Assembly (NCBI GenBank): GCA_035760645.1
Contig: DASTSO010000100.1
Span: forward strand, 1 to 16,167
Direction: 5' to 3'
DNA from: DASSTY01 sp035760645
Lineage (GTDB): Bacteria; Gemmatimonadota; Gemmatimonadetes; Gemmatimonadales; GWC2-71-9
DNA length: 16,167 nucleotides
A program made the position numbers and the translations under genes. This document shows positions 6,328-14,003 of this stretch, one piece after another. Numbering within the stretch: the stretch's first letter is position 1; every line of letters starts with the position of its first letter. The notes under the pieces are model-generated. The model was not told the origin of the DNA, made no database searches, and worked only from the letters and a program-made list of their open reading frames with translations.

Positions 6328-8255
6328 CGCTCGCGCGACAGCGCCTCCGCGGCCCCGCCCTGCGCGCGGCGGCCGTCGCGATCGGGCTCATCGTGTCGCT
6401 GGGCGGCTTCGTCTTCTACAACACCAACGTCCTGAACGAGTACCGCGCCCCGGACGCCGTCGCCGCGCGGTCCGCCGAGTACGAGCGGCGGTACAAGCGC
6501 TTCGAGCATGCACCCGAGCCGAGTCTCGTCGCGGTGCGGACGCACGTCGAGCTCTACCCGGCGGACCGCGCGGCGGAGATCCGCGGCACGTTCCGGTTCG
6601 TCAACCGCACCGCGCAGCCGATCGACTCGCTGCACGTGCTGCCGAGCCCCGACGTCGAGACGCGCGCGCTCGGCTTCGACCGCGCCGCGCGGCTCGTCGT
6701 CGACGACCGCGCGCTGCGCTACCGCATCTACGCGCTCGAGCGTCCCCTCGCACCGGGGGACTCGCTCGCCATGCGCTTCGCGGTCGCCTCGCACCCGCGC
6801 GGATTCCCGAACGCGGGAGCGCCGACGGAGGTCACGTCGAACGGGACGTACATCGACCGCCGCTGGCTCCCGGCGCTCGGCTACCAGCGCGGCCGCGAGC
6901 TCGCGGACGCAGAGGCGCGGCGCGAGCACGGCCTGCCGCCGCGGGAGCTCCCCCCGACCGCGGGCGACGTGGAGGCGCGCGAGGCCGGCCCGGGCGGGCG
7001 CGACGTCGAGCTCGCGACGGTGGAGACGGTGATCGGCACCGACGCCCGCCAGATCGCGGTGACGCCGGGCGCGCTCGTGCGCGAGTGGCGCGCGAACGGG
7101 CGGCGCTACTTCCACTACCGCATCGACGAGCCGACCCGCTACGGCGGCGCCGTCATGTCCGCGGAGTACGCCGTCCGCGAGGCGCGCTGGAACGGCGTCG
7201 CGCTGCGCGTCTACTACCACCCGGGGCACGACGTGAACGTCGATCGCATGCTCCGGAGCATGCGGGCGGCGCTCGCGTACTATGGGGAGCGCTTCGGGCC
7301 CTACCCGTACCGGGAGCTGAGCGTCGTCGAGTACCCGCGCTACGCACCGGGCGCGCGCGCGCACCGGGCCATGATCTCGTTCTCGGAGGGAAGCGCGTTC
7401 CTCACGCGCGTCGATTCGGGCGACGTCGATCGGCCCTTCTTCGTCGCCGCGCACGAGACGGCGCACCAGTGGTGGGGCGGGCAGGTGATCCCGGCGAAGG
7501 CGGCGGGGGCGTCCTTCGTCTCGGAGGCGCTCGCGCAGTACAGCGCGATGATGGTGCTCGAGGCGACGTACGGCCCGGAGATGGCGCGGCGCTTCTACGA
7601 CTACAACATGGACGAGTACCTCCGCGCCCGGGGGGTCTACACCAACCGCGAGGTCCCGCTGCTCGACGTGGTGGACCAGCGGTACGTCCACTACTTCAAG
7701 GGCGCCGTCGCGATGTACATGCTGCGCGAGCGTCTGGGGGCGGAGGCGGTGGACGGGGCGCTCCGACGGTTCCGCGAGAAGTACGCCGGGCCCGAGGCGC
7801 CCCCGCCGACGTCGCGCGCCCTGTACGCGGAGCTCCGGGCCGTCACTCCCGACTCGCTGCGGCCGCTGCTGTCGGACCTCTTCGAGCACATCACGCTCTG
7901 GAGCGTGCGTGCGGACTCGGCGCGTGCCGAGCCCGCGGGCGGCGGCGCCTGGCGAGTGACGCTCTTCGTCGACGCGTCCAAGGCGCGTGCCGACAGCGTC
8001 GGGAAGCAGACGCCGGCAGCGATGGACGACCTCGTCGAGGTCGGCGTCTTCGCCGGCCCGCGGCGGAGCGGCTCGCCGGGGGAGCCGCTGTATCTGCAGC
8101 CGCACCGCATCCGTGCCGGCAAGCAGGCGATCGTGCTCACCGTGCCGCGCCGGCCCGCGCGCGCCGGTCTGGACCCGTACCGGAGGCTCATCGAGCGGGA
8201 GCGCGACGACAACATCGCCGAGGTCGAGGGCAGGCCCGCGATCAGCCCCCCGTAG
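6249..8255 (+). CDS. M1-family metallopeptidase half of the permease/peptidase fusion (no start of its own expected)
   Basis: This frame continues the permease gene after the frameshift. It encodes the rest of the interrupted membrane segment (AAWALLLAVVASLFWV), a further one (AAAVAIGLIVSLGGFVFYN), and then a large soluble domain that is probably periplasmic. The zinc site is HETAH (7452-7466), residues 940-944 of the restored 1206-residue protein, followed by WWG and by Glu964 in SEALAQYSAMMVLE. The 19-residue gap to that Glu matches membrane-fused M1 enzymes as I know them. Tyr1020 in YFKGAVAMYML fits the catalytic tyrosine. The classical GAMEN exopeptidase motif is absent and RAMISFSEGSAF lies in its place, so aminopeptidase specificity is not assured. 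A beta-rich domain precedes the catalytic part (about 6540-7200). If translated alone, ATG 6177 or GTG 6270 could be used, but neither gives a sensible N-terminus. The 3' end overlaps the convergent SnoaL-like gene by 14 nt. Confidence 0.85.
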   Translation, partial: AWALLLAVVASLFWVRGREGGVRARLTLARQRLRGPALRAAAVAIGLIVSLGGFVFYNTNVLNEYRAPDAVAARSAEYERRYKRFEHAPEPSLVAVRTHVELYPADRAAEIRGTFRFVNRTAQPIDSLHVLPSPDVETRALGFDRAARLVVDDRALRYRIYALERPLAPGDSLAMRFAVASHPRGFPNAGAPTEVTSNGTYIDRRWLPALGYQRGRELADAEARREHGLPPRELPPTAGDVEAREAGPGGRDVELATVETVIGTDARQIAVTPGALVREWRANGRRYFHYRIDEPTRYGGAVMSAEYAVREARWNGVALRVYYHPGHDVNVDRMLRSMRAALAYYGERFGPYPYRELSVVEYPRYAPGARAHRAMISFSEGSAFLTRVDSGDVDRPFFVAAHETAHQWWGGQVIPAKAAGASFVSEALAQYSAMMVLEATYGPEMARRFYDYNMDEYLRARGVYTNREVPLLDVVDQRYVHYFKGAVAMYMLRERLGAEAVDGALRRFREKYAGPEAPPPTSRALYAELRAVTPDSLRPLLSDLFEHITLWSVRADSARAEPAGGGAWRVTLFVDASKARADSVGKQTPAAMDDLVEVGVFAGPRRSGSPGEPLYLQPHRIRAGKQAIVLTVPRRPARAGLDPYRRLIERERDDNIAEVEGRPAISPP

Positions 8256-8661
8256 TCGGGGCCGCCGGCACCGGGGCGAGCATGTTGGCGTCCCGCGCCA
8301 GCACCCAGCGCCCCGCCTCCTTCCGGAAGACCGAGAGCGTATCGCCGGCGCGCGTGACCGCCGGGCCGCCATCGGGCGGCGTCGCGACGACGGTCAGGTG
8401 CGCCCAGACGAACGCCCAGTCGCCGCTCACCCGCACCTCCCGGACGTCGCTCGCGGCGTCGATCCGCGGGGCCGCGGAGCCGCCGGCCCGCGCGAGCGCG
8501 GCGAACGCCGCCTTCCCGCGCAGCGGCGGCCGGCCCGCGCCCAGGAACACGACGTCCTCGGCCATGAGCGCGAGCACCGCGTCCACGTCCCCGGCCCGCG
8601 TGGCCTCGTGCCAGGTGGCCATCACCTCGCGAATCGCCCGCTCGTCGCCGTTGCTCGTCAT
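8242..8661 (-). CDS. SnoaL-like / SgcJ-EcaC family protein (NTF2 fold)
   Basis: The protein has 139 residues. The N-terminal helix IREVMATWHEATRAGDVDAVLALMAEDVVFLGAG (about 10-43) is the standard opening of SnoaL-like NTF2-fold proteins. FAALARA, VSGDWAFVWAHLTV and GDTLSVFRKEAGRWVLARDANM follow in the expected order, and the length fits the SgcJ/EcaC subgroup. No signal peptide is seen, so it is cytoplasmic. Members range from small-ligand-binding proteins to isomerases, so no reaction can be assigned. ATG 8661 is chosen because GGAG lies 7 nt upstream and the fold starts there; longer in-frame starts add only low-complexity Arg/Gly residues. Its 3' end overlaps the end of the M1 peptidase gene on the other strand. 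Confidence 0.85.
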   Translation of the reverse strand: MTSNGDERAIREVMATWHEATRAGDVDAVLALMAEDVVFLGAGRPPLRGKAAFAALARAGGSAAPRIDAASDVREVRVSGDWAFVWAHLTVVATPPDGGPAVTRAGDTLSVFRKEAGRWVLARDANMLAPVPAAPTTGG

Positions 8662-8832
8662 CGGTCGTCTCCGGTAGTCTCCGTGTGTCGTTCGGAACGA
8701 TGCCGGCGTCCTTCTCGAGCTCCCCGGCCCGCCGCGTCGATTCCGGCTCCCCTCGTTCGACGTATCGGTAGCGGCCGGACCGCGCCGGTCGCCTCGGCCG
8801 GCGCCGAACCCTCGTCCCCGGGAGTGCACTGC

Positions 8833-9014
8833 ATGGGGCGCCTGATCGTCTGGAATCTGATGACGCTCGACGACTTCTTCGAGGGCCCCGGCAGTGGGAC
8901 CTCGACTGGCACACGTCCGCCTGGAGCAGGGAGATGGGGCGCTTCCAGGAGTACCGACCCGTCATGACCGGACGCGCACTTCCGGGGCGGGTGATCGGCG
9001 CCCGCTCGCGATGA
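8833..9014 (+). pseudogene. Remnant of a DHFR/RibD-C-like gene
   Basis: From ATG 8833, frame 1 reads MGRLIVWNLMTLDDFFEGPGS. This closely resembles the N-terminus of dihydrofolate-reductase-family (RibD C-terminal domain) proteins, usually ...MTLDGFFEG. The expected next part, WDLDWHTSAWSREMGRFQEY, appears one frame away from 8895, so a base is missing near 8894. After about 8955 similarity ends, and that frame stops at 9012-9014. At roughly 60 codons against about 180 for the family, it cannot be functional. An intact relative of a different subtype lies at 10728-11258. It sits just upstream of the esterase gene and may now serve only as leader sequence. Confidence 0.65.
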
Positions 9015-9052
9015 CGACGGCTACACGATGGACGACATCCCCCAGAGGTGAC

Positions 9053-10264
9053 ATGCGGCGACTCGTGTGCGTGGTGTTCGTGTTCCTCGGTCTCGGGCTC
9101 GGGCGGCCGATGGCGGCGTCTGCCCAGCGTGGTCCCGCGGCCGGACCGCTGTCCGAGGCCGAAGTTCGCGTGACCGGCCCGACGGTCATCGCCTTCTGGA
9201 CGGTGCCGGCATCGGACACCGCCCTCGCGGCCGATCCCGATCTGGCCAGCGCGCTGGACGAGCAGCAGTACTACTGGGCCGAGAGCCGTACGGCCCTGGC
9301 GGCTGCGGGATTCACGCCGGCGGAGCAGCCGGGGCGCCGGTTCCGGGTGCGCGAGCCGGGGCGGACGTGGCGCTTCGCCGCCGCCGCCGACAGCGCGGCG
9401 ATCGGCTATCTCCTGGTGCGCCCCGGGCAGCCGGCGTGCGTGCTCTACCGGCTGCGGCACCCGGACGAGCTCCTCGCCGCGGCCCGGGCGTTCTTCGGCG
9501 CCGCCGCCGGCCGCGGCGCGCTCGACTGCGCGCGGACGGACCGCGAGACGTTCACCCTCGACTCGCGCGCGGTCGGCGAGCGCCGTACGATCAACGTCTA
9601 TCTCCCGCCCGCCTATCGCGCGTCGCCGGAGAAATCGTTCCCGGTGCTCTACATGCCGGACGGCGGGCTGGAGGAGGACTTCCCCCACGTCGCGGGCACG
9701 ATCGACTCGCTGATCGCCCTCGCGAAGATTCCGCCGGTCATCGTGGTCGGCATCGAGAACACCCAGCGCCGCCGCGACATGACGGGCCCGACGACCGTGG
9801 CCCGGGACAGTACGATCGCGCCGCGGGTCGGCGGCTCCGAGGCGTTCCGCGCCTTCATCCGCGACGAGCTGATGCCGGCGGTCCGCACGCGCTATCGCAC
9901 GACCGACGAGACCGCGATCGTGGGCGAATCGCTCGCGGGGCTCTTCGTCGTGGAGACCTTCCTGCTCGAGCCGCGGCTCTTCCGGCGCTACGTCGCGCTC
10001 GATCCGAGTCTCTGGTGGAACGGCGGCGAGCTGGTGCGCACGGCCGAGCGCCGGCTGCGCGCGCTCGACGCCCGCGGGCGGACGCTCTATGTCGCGGCGT
10101 CGCACGAGCCGGAGATCGCCGCCGACGCGGCGACGTTCGCGGCCGCGCTCGAGCGGCACGCGCCGCGCGAGCTCGACTGGCGCTTCGAGTCGCGGCCCGA
10201 CCTGGAGCACGGCACCATCTATCGCGGCGCGTCGCCGGCGATCTTCGCGCGGGTGCTCCGGTGA
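9053..10264 (+). CDS. Secreted alpha/beta-hydrolase esterase (esterase D / enterochelin-esterase-like) with an extra N-terminal domain
   Basis: The protein has 403 residues. A signal peptide at 1-25 (VCVVFVFLGLGLG, then AASAQ) indicates export. Residues about 35-150 form a separate domain I do not recognise (TVIAFWTVPASD to ELLAAARAFF), which may bind a ligand or partner. From about 165 the hydrolase begins: RRTINVYLPPAY (177-188), FPVLYMPDGG (196-205), VIVVGIENTQRRRDMTG (229-245), nucleophile elbow GESLAG (291-296, Ser293), Glu352 as possible acid, and EHGT with His386 as the likely catalytic base. This is the PF00756-type layout, which includes enterochelin and S-formylglutathione esterases. 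The substrate is unknown. ATG 9053 is preceded by AGAGGTG and placed so that the signal peptide is terminal. It is the first gene of a compact operon: the next gene starts in its stop codon (GTGA). Confidence 0.88.
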   Translation: MRRLVCVVFVFLGLGLGRPMAASAQRGPAAGPLSEAEVRVTGPTVIAFWTVPASDTALAADPDLASALDEQQYYWAESRTALAAAGFTPAEQPGRRFRVREPGRTWRFAAAADSAAIGYLLVRPGQPACVLYRLRHPDELLAAARAFFGAAAGRGALDCARTDRETFTLDSRAVGERRTINVYLPPAYRASPEKSFPVLYMPDGGLEEDFPHVAGTIDSLIALAKIPPVIVVGIENTQRRRDMTGPTTVARDSTIAPRVGGSEAFRAFIRDELMPAVRTRYRTTDETAIVGESLAGLFVVETFLLEPRLFRRYVALDPSLWWNGGELVRTAERRLRALDARGRTLYVAASHEPEIAADAATFAAALERHAPRELDWRFESRPDLEHGTIYRGASPAIFARVLR

Positions 10265-10725
10265 CGAGCGCCCATGGCGCCGTGGTCGTCGTGCACGACG
10301 AGGTCCGCTGGCACGCGGCGACCCGCACGCTGCCGGAGCTCTTCGCCGCGCTCGGCGCCTACGTCGCCGAGCAGGCGCCGCTCCGGCTCTGGCCGCAGGA
10401 CGCCGACCGCGTGGCGCGCTGGCTCGAGCGCGGCGACCCCGAGAAGGCGGTCCTGAGCTACTTCGCCGCCGAGCGCTGGCGCTGGGACCCCGAGCGGCTG
10501 CACCTGGTGGGTCCGGACGAGCCGGAGGCGGGTCGTTCCGATGAGAGCCGCGCGGAGGCGAGCCAGACCGAGGTCGCGGCGCAGCTGCGCGCCGCGCTCG
10601 AGCACCTGGCCCGCGATCCCGTCGTCTTCATGCACCCGCCCGATGCAGGGTGCGCCGAGTGCGACGAGGTGCGGCGACTCGGCAGCGAAGGCTCGCGATC
10701 ATCTTCCACCGCGGAAAGGAAGTGA
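10261..10725 (+). CDS. Uncharacterised 154-residue protein with a CxxC motif
   Basis: This frame starts at GTG 10261, overlapping the esterase stop as GTGA, and ends 2 nt before the DHFR-like gene, so it is surely part of that operon. I do not recognise a family. The N-terminal half is a plausible alpha/beta fold (GAVVVVHDEVRWHAATRTLPELFAALGAYVAE). The middle is Trp/Arg-rich (RLWPQDADRVARWLERGDPEKAVLSYFAAERWRW), 85-105 is acidic and probably flexible, and a helix at 103-118 leads to VVFMHPPDAGCAECDEV. There Cys131 and Cys134 (CAEC), with His125 nearby, could bind metal or be redox active. There is no signal peptide or membrane segment, so it is probably cytoplasmic although its neighbour is exported. 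The final 15 residues are low complexity. Gene reality rests on the coupling at both ends. Confidence 0.65.
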   Translation: MTSAHGAVVVVHDEVRWHAATRTLPELFAALGAYVAEQAPLRLWPQDADRVARWLERGDPEKAVLSYFAAERWRWDPERLHLVGPDEPEAGRSDESRAEASQTEVAAQLRAALEHLARDPVVFMHPPDAGCAECDEVRRLGSEGSRSSSTAERK

Positions 10726-10727
10726 GT

Positions 10728-11258
<531 letters not shown>

Positions 11259-11273
11259 TCCGAGGTCGCCCGT

Positions 11274-11477
11274 TCAGCCCTGAGCCTTGCGGTACTCGGT
11301 CGTGAGCATCCCGGCGAAGCCCCAGTTCTCGGGCTCGACCTCGTCGATGACGATGTGCGTGTGCTCCGGGCGCTTGCCGAGGACCCGCTGCAGGGTGCCG
11401 GTGATCTCGGCGACGATCTGCGCCTTCTGGGCGGCCGTGACGCCGTCCCTCGTGATCCGCACGTTGACGTAGGGCAT
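11274..11477 (-). CDS. 4-oxalocrotonate tautomerase family protein
   Basis: The 67-residue protein starts with MP, so Pro becomes the N-terminal catalytic base after Met removal. PYVNVRITRDGVTAAQKAQIVAEITGTL (2-29), HTHIVIDEVEPENWGFAG (39-56) and a short basic tail match the small tautomerase fold, which forms hexamers of 60-70-residue chains. Family members catalyse keto-enol tautomerisation of 2-hydroxymuconate-like compounds, or act on isomers or dehalogenated products; the actual substrate here is unknown. GGAGAA lies 5 nt upstream of ATG 11477. It is 52 nt downstream of the MFS gene on the same strand and may be co-transcribed with it. Confidence 0.9.
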   Translation of the reverse strand: MPYVNVRITRDGVTAAQKAQIVAEITGTLQRVLGKRPEHTHIVIDEVEPENWGFAGMLTTEYRKAQG

Positions 11478-11529
11478 CTGTTCTCCAGTGAGGGAGGTGC
11501 GCTGCTCGGGGCCACCGAATACAACCCCG

Positions 11530-13131
11530 TCACCCCGCGCGGGGAAGTCCCGACCCGCGCGGGGGGCGGGGCGCGATCATCGTCGCCGCCGTCGCGCCCG
11601 CGCCCACCGCCAGCCCCGCCGCCAGCAGCATCACCAGCCGGAACGTCTCCCCGAACGCTCCATCGACGACGCCGCGCAGCGCCACGCGCTCGCCCTCGGG
11701 CAGCGACGGCGGGATCTCGATCCCCGCCAGCCGGTCCCGCTGCCCCGCGAGCACCGCGCGCGCCGCCGGCGACACCCGCCCGGCGTCCGCCGCGAGCCGC
11801 CGGTCGAGCGCGGCGCCGAACCGATCCGCGCCGGCGAGCCCGAACACCGCCACCGCCAGCAGCCCCGCCGTGCGCGCCACGGCGTTGTTCACGCCGGACG
11901 CGAGCCCGGCGCGCGCCGCCGGCACCGCGCCCATCACGGTGGTCGTGAGCGGCGCGACGCTGATCGCCATGCCGAGGCCGAGCGTCGCGATCCCGGGGAA
12001 GAACGTCGTCCAGTAGCTCCCCCGTCCGCCCGCGAGCGCGGCCAGCAGGGCGTAGCCGGCGGCCGCGACCAGCGGACCGGCGACGAGCGGCCGCCGCGCG
12101 CCGTGGCGCCCGGCGACGCCGCCGGCCCACGGCGAGACCAGGAACATCAGCGCGATCATCGGCACCATCGCCCCTCCCGCCTCGGCGGCGCCGTAGCCGT
12201 GGACCTGGATCAGCATGAACGGCAGGAAGAACAGCGCGCCGCCCATCGCGGCGTAGAGGAAGAGGGTGAGGAGGTTGGCGCCGCTGAAGGTGCGCGCGCG
12301 GAAGAGCGAGAGCGGGACCAGCGGGTTGGACGCCGCGCGCTCGGCGGCGACGAAGCCGGCGAGCAGCGCGACGCCGACTCCGATCGGGACGAGCGTCGGA
12401 GCGGTGCCGGCCGCGCGGTCCGACGCGATCAGCCCGTACACCAGCGCGCCGAGCCCGGCGGTGACGAGCGCGGCGCCGGGCCAGTCGAGCGCGCCGCGCG
12501 CCGCCGGATCGCGGCTTTCGGGGACGCGCGCGAGCGCGATCGCGAGCGTCAGCGCGGCGAGCGGGAGGTTGATCCAGAAGATCCAGCGCCACGACGCCGC
12601 CTCGATGAGCCACCCGCCGAGCACCGGCGCGATCCCCGACGTCGCGGCCGACCAGGCCGACCAGCGCCCGATCGCGGGGCCCCGCCGCTCCGGCGCGAAG
12701 CCCGCGCCGATGAGCGCGAGGCTCCCGGGCACGAGGAGCGCCGCGCCCACCCCCTGCACCGCGCGCGCCGCGATGAGCCAGCGGATCCCCGGCGCGAGCC
12801 CGCACGCCGCCGAGGCGGCCGCGAAGAGCGCGACGCCCGCGGCGAAGACCCGCTTCCGTCCCAGCCGGTCGCCCAGCGCACCGCCGAGGAGGAGGAGCGC
12901 GGCGAGGAAGAGGGAGTAGGCCGCGATCACCCACTGCACGTCGCCCACGCCGGCGCCGAGCGAGCGCTGGAGCGCCGGGAGCGCGACGTTGACGACGCCG
13001 GCGTCCACGAACGCCATGCTCGAGCCGAGAATGCTGGCGAGGAGCACCCACCGCTCGGCCGCCCGGCCCGCCGCCGGCGGGGCGGCGCCCCGGACGACGC
13101 CCTCGTCGCAGGGTGTGCGGATCGCGGTCAT
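11530..13131 (-). CDS. DHA2-family MFS drug/proton antiporter (EmrB/QacA type)
   Basis: This 533-residue inner-membrane transporter has about 14 hydrophobic segments. Motif D1 (AFVDAGVVNVALPAL, 40-54), motif A (GALGDRLGRKR, 84-94) and the antiporter motif C region (GIAPVLGGWLIEAASWRWIFWINLP within 166-190) define the 14-TM DHA2 class, which exports drugs, dyes and other hydrophobic compounds using the proton gradient. A large loop lies before the last membrane segment (about residues 430-500). ATG 13131 is fixed by a strong GGGAGGAGGG 7 nt upstream (13139-13148); longer in-frame starts add an Arg-rich stretch. No regulator is adjacent. The upstream gap is shared with the divergent ABC importer operon. 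The substrate is unknown. Confidence 0.92.
   Translation of the reverse strand: MTAIRTPCDEGVVRGAAPPAAGRAAERWVLLASILGSSMAFVDAGVVNVALPALQRSLGAGVGDVQWVIAAYSLFLAALLLLGGALGDRLGRKRVFAAGVALFAAASAACGLAPGIRWLIAARAVQGVGAALLVPGSLALIGAGFAPERRGPAIGRWSAWSAATSGIAPVLGGWLIEAASWRWIFWINLPLAALTLAIALARVPESRDPAARGALDWPGAALVTAGLGALVYGLIASDRAAGTAPTLVPIGVGVALLAGFVAAERAASNPLVPLSLFRARTFSGANLLTLFLYAAMGGALFFLPFMLIQVHGYGAAEAGGAMVPMIALMFLVSPWAGGVAGRHGARRPLVAGPLVAAAGYALLAALAGGRGSYWTTFFPGIATLGLGMAISVAPLTTTVMGAVPAARAGLASGVNNAVARTAGLLAVAVFGLAGADRFGAALDRRLAADAGRVSPAARAVLAGQRDRLAGIEIPPSLPEGERVALRGVVDGAFGETFRLVMLLAAGLAVGAGATAATMIAPRPPRGSGLPRAG
11533..11564. repeat. Two GC palindromes at the 3' end of the MFS gene
   Basis: CCCCGCGCGGGG (11533-11544) is a perfect 12-nt palindrome. 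CCCGCGCGGG recurs at 11554-11563. They overlap the last codons of the MFS gene (RGSGLPRAG) and can fold singly or with each other, giving a possible 3' structure before the tautomerase gene. Confidence 0.5.
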
Positions 13132-13244
13132 GCGCGGGCCCTCCTCCCGAGCCGACGATACACCCGCCCGGCGCCCGGCGCGAGCGCCCTGGCGTCGGGG
13201 CGCCGGCATTGCGCTTTCCCGCGGCGCGCCGCACCATCGTCCGG
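13132..13244. promoter_or_regulatory. Divergent promoter region between the MFS gene and the ABC importer operon, with a nested inverted repeat
   Basis: This 113-nt gap must hold both promoters. CCGGCGCCC (13168-13176) and GGGCGCCGG (13198-13206) are a perfect 9-nt inverted repeat. Inside it GGCGC/GCGCC (13177-13181 and 13184-13188) form a second small stem. It could be an operator for both genes, although such repeats also arise by chance at this GC content. No clear -35/-10 pair was found. Confidence 0.35.
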
Positions 13245-14003
13245 ATGACCGCCCGGCCGCTCCCCGCCCCCGCCCCCGTGCTCCAGGCGCTCGGCGTCGT
13301 GAAGCGCTTCGGCGGCGTCGCGGCGCTCGACGGCGTCTCGCTCGCCGTCGCCGCGGGGGAGTGCGTCGCGGTGGTGGGCGAGAGCGGCTCGGGGAAGACC
13401 ACGCTGCTGCGCTGCTTCAACCGGCTCGTGGAGCCCGACGGCGGCCGCATCCTGCTCGAGGGGGAGGACGCGCGCCGCGCCGATCCGGTGGCGCTGCGGC
13501 GCCGGATCGGCTACGTCCCGCAGGACGGCGGGCTGCTGCCGCACTGGCCGGTGCTCCGCAACGTCGCGCTCGTCCCCTGGCTCTGCGGCGACGGCGGCGC
13601 GGAGCGCAAGGCCGCCGACGCGCTCGCGCTCGTCGGGCTCGAGCCGGCGGCGTTCGCGGCGCGCTGGCCGCGCGAGCTCTCGGGCGGGCAGCGGCAGCGG
13701 GTGGCGCTCGCGCGCGCGCTCGCCGGCGCGCCCGCGATCGTGCTGCTCGACGAGCCGTTCGGCGCGCTCGACGCGATCACGCGCGCCGATCTCCAGGAGA
13801 TGTTCGCGCGGGTCCGCCGCGAGCTCGCGGCGGCCGCGCTCCTCGTCACCCACGACCTGCACGAGGCGCTCGCCCTCGGCGACCGGATCGTGGTGCTGCG
13901 CGGCGGGCGGGTCGAGCAGGACGCGCCGGCGGACGCGCTCGTCGCGCGGCCGGCGACCGACTACGTGCGGCGGCTGCTCGAGCGGTCGCGGGTGATCCGA
14001 TGA
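13245..14003 (+). CDS. Osmoprotectant/quaternary-amine ABC importer ATPase (OpuCA/ProV-like)
   Basis: The protein has 252 residues. Motifs: Walker A GESGSGKT (45-52), Q-loop Gln93 (YVPQDGGLLPHWPVLRNV, the wording typical of glycine-betaine ATPases), signature LSGGQRQR (145-152), Walker B IVLLDE (165-170), D-loop GALD and switch His203 (VTHDLHEALALGDRIVVL). It lacks the C-terminal CBS domains of classical OpuCA/ProV, which sense ionic strength or c-di-AMP, so activity is probably not gated that way. It energises the fused binding-protein/permease encoded next; the ATG of that gene overlaps this stop (ATGA, 14000-14003). ATG 13245 is chosen for normal N-terminal length, although no strong Shine-Dalgarno is visible. 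Confidence 0.9.
   Translation: MTARPLPAPAPVLQALGVVKRFGGVAALDGVSLAVAAGECVAVVGESGSGKTTLLRCFNRLVEPDGGRILLEGEDARRADPVALRRRIGYVPQDGGLLPHWPVLRNVALVPWLCGDGGAERKAADALALVGLEPAAFAARWPRELSGGQRQRVALARALAGAPAIVLLDEPFGALDAITRADLQEMFARVRRELAAAALLVTHDLHEALALGDRIVVLRGGRVEQDAPADALVARPATDYVRRLLERSRVIR

Noticed and set aside
8995..9051. Short frame ending DDDGYTMDDIPQR just before the esterase
   Set aside because: Too short, without a start, and enclosed by the degraded DHFR-like region; no family could be named.
7691..10210. 839-codon minus-strand frame spanning three genes
   Set aside because: It overlaps well-supported genes on the plus strand and the SnoaL-like gene in another frame, and its translation shows no recognisable fold.
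11488..13248. Long open frame antisense to the MFS transporter
   Set aside because: It encodes Arg/Pro/Glu-rich sequence with no domain. Such frames are expected opposite high-GC genes, and the other strand clearly encodes a transporter.
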